This document shows, piece after piece, positions 4,850 through 9,058 of a DNA stretch of 9,058 bases. A program made the position numbers and the translations under genes. The stretch lies in the NCBI GenBank assembly GCA_017646225.1, contig JAGCMZ010000214.1, forward strand, positions 1-9,058. Reading direction: 5' to 3'. Source of the DNA: Paludibacteraceae bacterium (GTDB lineage Bacteria; Bacteroidota; Bacteroidia; Bacteroidales; Paludibacteraceae). Below the pieces are notes generated by a model that saw only the letters and a list, made by a program, of their open reading frames with translations, was not told the origin of the DNA and ran no database searches. Positions within the stretch are counted from its first letter, which is position 1, and every line of letters starts with the position of its first letter.

Positions 4850-6970
4850 ATGAAAAACCTATTCCTTACCGTAAGTTTTCTTTTTGCTTGTACGATGGCA
4901 TGGGCGCATGCTCCAGGCGAGCCTTGCAATGGACATCATGACCATCATGGTCATGAGTCTAAAGTCGAAAGTCCAAAGTCTGAGGTTAGTCACGATGGGC
5001 ACGACCACGAACACGAAGGTCATAACCACGCCGAAGAAATGTGGCAACAATACCTTGATTCGCTTTACGACGACATGGAAGGCGAACTAGACGAGGTTAG
5101 CGTAAACGGTCGTTCCACCATCAACTCCAAACTAACGCCCAGCAGGGTAAGCACCATTGGTACGGCAGAATTGTGTCGTGCAGCCTGCTGTAACTTGTCA
5201 GAAAGTTTTGAAACCAATGCCTCGGTCGATGTGTCGTATGCCGATGCCGCTACCGGTGCCAAACAAATTAAGTTGTTGGGGCTATCGGGCATTTATGTGC
5301 AAATGCTTACCGAAAACATGAGCAATTTTGGCGGTTTGGCTACCTTGTACGGTTTGGGTTATGTGCCCGGTGCTTGGCTATCGTCCGTGTCTATTTCTAA
5401 AGGTACATCGTCTGTTACCAACGGAGCGCAAGGCATTAGTGGTCAGATTAATATCGACTATAAAAAGCCCCAAAATTCAGCGCCTTTTTCCATTAATTTT
5501 ATGGCCAACTCGGGCGCGCGTATGGAACTCAATGCCGATGGTGCATTCCAAATAAACGATCATTTATCGACCATGGTGCTAGGGCATGTATCGAACGAAC
5601 AATTGTTGCAAGAAGATGGCAATGGCGACGGATTTTTGGATACGCCACTATCGCAATTGTACCATTTAATTAACCGATGGAATTACAGCGGACACGAATA
5701 CAGCGCCCAATGGGGTGTGAATGGTTTGTACGAAGACAAGCAATCGGGTCAGCTAAAAGAAATTCCCAATCGATACGGCATCTCGATGCAAACCATTCGA
5801 GCAGAGGCATTTACCAAGCATGCATTTGAACTATCGCATACACACGAAACCAGTCTTGCCTTGGTGGCGCAAGGTGTGTATCATCAGTTTAACAGTATGT
5901 ATGGCAACCGATTGTACAACGGCGAAGAAGGCGATTTGTTGTTCAAAGCCATTGTTCAAAGCAATTTAACTACCGACGGGCATCATAGCATGAAAGGCGG
6001 TGTAAGTTTTAGTGGCAATTGGCTAACCGAGCAAGTAGAGGCATTGCCTAGCTTACAAACCAACAATTATGTACCCGGTATTTTTGCCGAATATACCTTT
6101 AATCACCACGAAGAATGGGTGGTTTTGGCAGGGGTGCGTGCCGATTACAGCAATTTGTACGGCTTTTACGTAACGCCTCGTTTGCACCTAAAATACATGC
6201 CAATGGAAGAGTTGGTAATTCGTGCATCGGCGGGTAAGGGCTATAGAACCCCTCATGTGTATGCCGAAAACAACCATTATTTTGCTTCGTCGCGCCAATG
6301 GGAGGTGGCCGCCGATTTGCGCCAAGAAGAAGCATGGAATACCGGTGTAAGCATTAGCGGCGAGATTCCATTGGGTAATAGAAACCTATCGATTAGTGCC
6401 GATTACTACTATACCCATTTTATTAACCAAGTGGTGGTAGATACCGATACCGATGCGCACAAAGTGTTGTTCTACAACTCTAACGGTGCGCCTGCCTATT
6501 CGCACAACGTGCAAATTGAAGCTACTGTAGAACCCGTTACGGGCTTGTCGCTAACAGCAGCCTATAAGTACAGCGATGCACGCAGTGTAACCGCTGGAGA
6601 GTTGCGCCAAAAAGCGCTTTCGTCGCCACACAAAGGGTTGGTAACTGCATCGTACAAAACCCCAAAATATGGTTGGCAATTTGATGCTACCTGGCAAATT
6701 AGTGGTGGCGGACGCATGCCATTGGCCGATGCCGAAAACCCACAATGGGAAGCCACTTACGAACCTTACCATCAGCTAATGGCTCAAATTACTAAAAACT
6801 GGGACAACTGGTCGTTGTACGTAGGGGCAGAAAACATGACCAACTATCGTCAGCCTAACCTTATTATCAGCGCTGACGACCCATGGAGCCAAGACTTTGA
6901 TGCCACCGTCATTTACGGCCCTCTGGGCGGTTGGAAAGTGTACGCTGGCTTCCGCTTTGAGTTAAAATAA
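4850..6970 (+). CDS. TonB-dependent outer-membrane receptor with histidine-rich N-terminal tail, probably for a metal or metal complex
   Basis: The protein has 706 residues. Residues 1-19 are a signal peptide ending AWA. Mature residues 20-60 hold 12 histidines in two clusters (HHDHHGH at 29-35 and HDGHDHEHEGHNH at 48-60), split by SKVESPKSEV; no carboxypeptidase-like regulatory domain is present. DEVSVNG (81-87) may be the TonB box. The plug covers about 95-208 and has the family's CRAACCNLSESFETN motif (109-123), the GLSG block and GISGQINIDY. The beta barrel follows, with GKGYRTPHVYAEN (462-474) and a final strand ending FRFELK with aromatic Phe703 before the charged end. Such receptors import scarce ligands across the outer membrane using the proton-motive force through TonB-ExbBD. 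The His tail, the plug cysteines and the HMA-like neighbour point to a transition metal. A start at 4754 would pass through the promoter and lose the signal peptide. Confidence 0.88.
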   Translation: MKNLFLTVSFLFACTMAWAHAPGEPCNGHHDHHGHESKVESPKSEVSHDGHDHEHEGHNHAEEMWQQYLDSLYDDMEGELDEVSVNGRSTINSKLTPSRVSTIGTAELCRAACCNLSESFETNASVDVSYADAATGAKQIKLLGLSGIYVQMLTENMSNFGGLATLYGLGYVPGAWLSSVSISKGTSSVTNGAQGISGQINIDYKKPQNSAPFSINFMANSGARMELNADGAFQINDHLSTMVLGHVSNEQLLQEDGNGDGFLDTPLSQLYHLINRWNYSGHEYSAQWGVNGLYEDKQSGQLKEIPNRYGISMQTIRAEAFTKHAFELSHTHETSLALVAQGVYHQFNSMYGNRLYNGEEGDLLFKAIVQSNLTTDGHHSMKGGVSFSGNWLTEQVEALPSLQTNNYVPGIFAEYTFNHHEEWVVLAGVRADYSNLYGFYVTPRLHLKYMPMEELVIRASAGKGYRTPHVYAENNHYFASSRQWEVAADLRQEEAWNTGVSISGEIPLGNRNLSISADYYYTHFINQVVVDTDTDAHKVLFYNSNGAPAYSHNVQIEATVEPVTGLSLTAAYKYSDARSVTAGELRQKALSSPHKGLVTASYKTPKYGWQFDATWQISGGGRMPLADAENPQWEATYEPYHQLMAQITKNWDNWSLYVGAENMTNYRQPNLIISADDPWSQDFDATVIYGPLGGWKVYAGFRFELK
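4958..4983. repeat. Heptamer repeat NAAAGTC x3 inside the receptor gene
   Basis: Three AAAGTC cores at 4961-4966, 4968-4973 and 4975-4980 repeat every seven bases, making 21 bases in all and so keeping the frame. The block encodes the linker between the two His clusters (residues 37-44). Its 11-mer AGTCGAAAGTC (4963-4973) recurs in reverse complement at 8851-8861 in the rnfE-rnfA repeat. Confidence 0.7.
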
Positions 6971-6998
6971 GTAAACTTACCAATAGTAGAATTTCCCT

Positions 6999-7685
6999 TT
7001 GAACCCAACCATACCCTACATAGAACAAAAGTTTGAGGAGTTTAATAGGCTGATGTTTGATGACAGGCTCCCCAAACTGCCTATTGTGCTGAGCAGTGCA
7101 AAATCATACTTGGGTGCGTGTGTTTATCAAAAGAAGAAATCGTTGTTTGGCAAAACTACTTACTACAACTTTCGGTTGCGCATCAACAAGCGAATGGATC
7201 TTCCCGAAGCGGAGATAGAGGATATCATCATTCACGAAATGATTCATTACTACATCGCCTACAACGGCATTAAAGATACGTCGGCTCATGGGCAGGTGTT
7301 TAAGAAGTTAATGAACGATATAAACGAACGATGGGGTAGGCACATCACCCTATCGCGCAAAATGAGTGCCGACGAAAAGGAGCAACTATGTGGAAACAAG
7401 CGTCGCCCACACGTAGTGGCGGTGGTACATTTTAAGAATGGCAAAACGGGCATAAAACAGCTTCCTAGGGTGCATCAAAAGATAATTGCATTTTGCAATG
7501 CGCTTTCAAAAGTAACGGAAATAGCTTCTTTTACACTTTATGTATCCGATGAACCTTATTTTAATCGATTCCCCACATCTACCGCGCTAAAGATTTATTT
7601 TGTAGAAAAGGATATATTGAGCAAACAACTAGACACTGCAAAAGAGTTGGTAATAGTGGGAGATAAGGTAGTGTTTAGAAAGTAA
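6999..7685 (+). CDS. SprT-like zinc metalloprotein
   Basis: The protein has 228 residues when begun at TTG 6999. An in-frame TAG at 6987 precedes it and the first internal Met is residue 19, too late, so TTG is the only start that keeps the family's N-terminus (PYIEQKFEEFNRLMFDDRLP). The SprT-like zinc site is complete: H79-E80-x-x-H83 (IIHEMIHYY) and third ligand H97 in TSAHG, with NFRLRINKR (57-65) as the strand before it. Glu80 is the catalytic base in related proteases such as Spartan; bacterial members are poorly characterised. Residues about 130-228 go beyond the SprT core and have no domain I recognise; CGNKRRP at 131-137 has only one Cys, so a zinc ribbon is not apparent. It begins 28 bases after the receptor gene, without a clear promoter or terminator between. 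Confidence 0.8.
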   Translation: MNPTIPYIEQKFEEFNRLMFDDRLPKLPIVLSSAKSYLGACVYQKKKSLFGKTTYYNFRLRINKRMDLPEAEIEDIIIHEMIHYYIAYNGIKDTSAHGQVFKKLMNDINERWGRHITLSRKMSADEKEQLCGNKRRPHVVAVVHFKNGKTGIKQLPRVHQKIIAFCNALSKVTEIASFTLYVSDEPYFNRFPTSTALKIYFVEKDILSKQLDTAKELVIVGDKVVFRK

Positions 7686-7722
7686 AAAGAGGCCGCATTA
7701 TTGTGATGCGACCTCTTTCTTT
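7686..7722. terminator. Bidirectional terminator between the SprT-like gene and yqeY
   Basis: AAAGAGG-C-CGCAT (7686-7698) pairs with ATGCG-A-CCTCTTT (7706-7718) with one C-A mismatch and a 7-base loop. CTTTCTTT follows on +, and five T follow the stem on - (A 7684-7688). It serves the converging genes ending at 7685 and 7740. Confidence 0.8.
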
Positions 7723-7739
7723 GTATGTGCCCCTAAATC

Positions 7740-8180
7740 TTAAAACTTCGATTTTACATACGTGCCCACAAATTTGGCGTCGTATTGATTGGGGTAGGTT
7801 TCTTTCATAAAATTCATAATTTTGCCCATGTCTTTTAGGCTAGTGGCGCCAAGGTCGGCAATGGCTTTGTCTAGCACGGCAGCCGTTTCTTCTTCGCTCA
7901 GCATTTTGGGCAAAAAGAATTGGATGTGTTCCAATTGGGCCAATTCTTCGTTTACCAAATCTTCGCGGCCGGCAGCCTTATACATATCGGCCGACTCTTT
8001 GTGTTGTTTAGCCACCTTTTGGATAATACCCAAAATATCAGATTCAGTGCACTCGCCTTTGTAATCGGCCGAGGTTTTGAACTTCATAATGGCGGTTTTG
8101 ATTTCGCGAATTGCTGCAATTTTTTCGGCATTTTTTTCTTTCATTGCAGCCATTAGTTCTGCTTGTATTTTTGCTTCCAT
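7740..8180 (-). CDS. yqeY: GatB/YqeY domain protein
   Basis: This 146-residue protein is full length for the free-standing YqeY family, which is related to the tail domain of the GatB subunit of tRNA amidotransferase. Landmarks are AAIREIKTAIMKFK (22-35), KVAKQHKESADMYKAAGREDL (55-75, where the family has KQRxES and a Gly-Arg pair), FFLPKMLSEEE (88-98) and KDMGKIMNFMKETYP (116-130). The family resembles tRNA-binding helical tails, but its cellular role is not settled. In many Bacteroidota the gene follows ftsZ; here it follows rnfA by 48 bases on the same strand. I see no consensus promoter in that gap, so it may be read from the rnf operon. The ATG at 8180 gives the normal N-terminus. No residue is visibly missing. 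Confidence 0.88.
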   Translation of the reverse strand: MEAKIQAELMAAMKEKNAEKIAAIREIKTAIMKFKTSADYKGECTESDILGIIQKVAKQHKESADMYKAAGREDLVNEELAQLEHIQFFLPKMLSEEETAAVLDKAIADLGATSLKDMGKIMNFMKETYPNQYDAKFVGTYVKSKF

Positions 8181-8228
8181 AATGTATATCTAATGAGTTA
8201 ATATTGTATGCTCTTACTGCTTTACTAG

Positions 8229-8801
8229 TTACACAACGCCGCTAAAGCCCATAAAGGCCATGGCAAGTAGGCCGGCTGTGATAAGGGCAATGGGCGAGCC
8301 TTGCATGGCTTTGGGAAGTTTGGTTAGGCTCATGCGTTCGCGCATGCCGGCAAACAAGATAAGCGCCAAGGCAAAACCAAGTGCCGTTGCAATGGCAAAT
8401 ACCAAACTTTCTATCAAAGTAAAGTTTTTTTGAATAACCATAATGGCCACCCCCAAAATTGTGCAGTTAGTGGTAATAAGGGGCAAGAATACGCCCAACG
8501 ATTGGTATAGGGCAGGGGATACCTTCTTTAGAATAATTTCTACCATTTGCACCAAGGCAGCAATTACCAGGATGTACACCAAGGTTTGCAAAAAGCCAAT
8601 GGCTAGTGGATCGAGCAAGAATTTTTGAATCAAAAAGGTGCATAGGGTAGCCAAGGTCATTACAAAGGTAACGGCGGCACTCATGCCTATGGCAGTATCT
8701 ACTTTTTTCGATACGCCTAAAAAAGGGCAGATGCCCAAGAATTGCGACAACACAATGTTGTTCACAAAAATTGCCGAGATAAATAGTAGTATGTATGTCA
8801 T
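8229..8801 (-). CDS. rnfA: Rnf electron-transport complex subunit RnfA
   Basis: This 190-residue inner-membrane protein has six predicted hydrophobic segments. It opens with the conserved FVNNIVLSQFLGICPFLGVS (12-31) and later has LPLITTNCTILGVA (106-119). Cys25 and Cys113 match the paired cysteines that, with those of RnfE, hold the intramembrane iron-sulfur cluster in Rnf and Na+-NQR complexes. Rnf moves electrons between reduced ferredoxin and NAD+ while pumping Na+ or H+. RnfA and RnfE are inverted-topology homologues at the core. NqrE is a close paralogue; the RnfA call follows from the very short rnfE-rnfA spacing and the order seen in rnfBCDGEA operons. The ATG at 8801 gives the normal family N-terminus. 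A 39-base spacer of short tandem repeats separates it from rnfE. Confidence 0.9.
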   Translation of the reverse strand: MTYILLFISAIFVNNIVLSQFLGICPFLGVSKKVDTAIGMSAAVTFVMTLATLCTFLIQKFLLDPLAIGFLQTLVYILVIAALVQMVEIILKKVSPALYQSLGVFLPLITTNCTILGVAIMVIQKNFTLIESLVFAIATALGFALALILFAGMRERMSLTKLPKAMQGSPIALITAGLLAMAFMGFSGVV

Positions 8802-8815
8802 ATGTTGTTGAATCG

Positions 8816-8862
8816 TTTATTCGTTTAGTCGTTTAGTCGTTTAGACCTTCGACTTTCGACTA
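8816..8862. repeat. Short tandem repeats at the rnfE-rnfA junction
   Basis: Two repeat types lie side by side. CGTTTAGT-like octamers occur in four tandem units (about 8814-8845: CGTTTATT, CGTTTAGT, CGTTTAGT, CGTTTAGA). Then TTCGACT occurs twice (8848-8861), with AGTCGAAAGTC on the - strand. The rnfE stop codon (8841-8843) lies within the array, so the last residues of RnfE (SRKSKV) are written by repeat DNA. Confidence 0.75.
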
Positions 8863-9058
8863 TTGATGAATGCAATTATCAGTCCCAATGCAATAAAGGC
8901 ACCGGGGGCAAGGATAAACACCAACATGCCGTAATCTTCTGGAAAGACGGTCATGCCCAACAAGGTGCCTGCACCCAATAACTCGCGAATAGCACCCAAA
9001 AGACCCAAGTCTAGGGTAAAGCCCAAACCAATGCCCAAACCATCGAGCGACGAGTCAA
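8841..9058 (-). CDS. rnfE: Rnf electron-transport complex subunit RnfE, C-terminal part (5' end outside window)
   Basis: The frame is open to the right edge (first whole codon at 9056). It gives 71 residues beginning DSSLDGLGIGLGFTLDLGLL and continuing GAIRELLGAGTLLGM, the conserved C-terminal region of RnfE/NqrD. Two hydrophobic segments follow: the glycine-rich segment and YGMLVFILAPGAFIALGLIIAFI, ending at NSRKSKV. The iron-sulfur cysteines lie upstream, outside the window. RnfE is the inverted partner of RnfA in the membrane core of the ferredoxin:NAD+ oxidoreductase. Apparent starts inside this stretch (such as the TTG near 9038) are not real, because the conserved LDGLG block precedes them. 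The last six or seven residues come from the AGTCGAAAGTC repeat and look like a recent, tolerated tail. Confidence 0.9.
   Translation of the reverse strand, partial: DSSLDGLGIGLGFTLDLGLLGAIRELLGAGTLLGMTVFPEDYGMLVFILAPGAFIALGLIIAFINSRKSKV

Noticed and set aside
4938..4954. Palindrome ATGACCAT-C-ATGGTCAT
   Set aside because: It is well explained by runs of His and Asp codons in the His-rich tail; no regulatory role is needed.
9036..9038. TTG as the true start of the last gene
   Set aside because: Conserved RnfE residues (LDGLG) continue upstream of it to the window edge, so the gene is simply cut off.

Overview
The window looks like chromosomal DNA of a member of the Bacteroidota, probably Bacteroidales. 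The signs are promoters of the form TTTG-N19-TAnnTTTG, a lipoprotein joining a Listeria-Bacteroides repeat to a FISUMP domain, a TonB-dependent receptor of a Bacteroidota metal-type family, and rnfE followed by rnfA. No mobile-element gene, CRISPR array, tRNA or rRNA was seen.

Left edge (1-1219), accessory in character. The 3' end of a low-molecular-weight phosphatase / arsenate reductase family gene stops at 128. Directly after that stop, in the same frame, lie the last 60 codons of dxs (DXP synthase) with no 5' part, then a strong terminator. This is a recombination scar, an island boundary, or an assembly join. A HigB-HigA toxin-antitoxin pair follows, driven by a textbook Bacteroidota promoter.

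Surface-protein region (1240-2878). A FISUMP lipoprotein on the + strand and an unrecognised lipoprotein on the - strand converge on a bidirectional terminator.

Housekeeping pair on the - strand (3065-4325). rsmG (16S rRNA m7G527 methyltransferase) and a glyoxalase II-like metallo-beta-lactamase hydrolase are separated by one base and surely cotranscribed. The rsmG promoter places the transcription start on or next to the ATG, so the mRNA may be leaderless.

Metal module on the + strand (4400-6970). A small exported HMA-like protein that lacks the usual CxxC is followed by a TonB-dependent receptor whose mature N-terminus is a histidine-rich tail. Each has its own promoter. The receptor's promoter carries a perfect 17-bp dyad over the -33 region. 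The likely role is uptake or handling of a transition metal; which metal is not determined.

Right side. A SprT-like zinc metalloprotein gene (TTG start) converges with a - strand block of rnfE (cut by the window edge), rnfA and a YqeY/GatB-like gene, in the order expected for the end of an rnfBCDGEA operon. The rnfE-rnfA junction is built of short tandem repeats. An 11-mer of that repeat recurs inside the receptor's histidine-rich coding region.

Nothing here amounts to a clear new system. The best leads are the dxs scar, the histidine-rich receptor with its dyad operator and partner protein, the repeat shared by coding and intergenic DNA, and the possibly leaderless rsmG.
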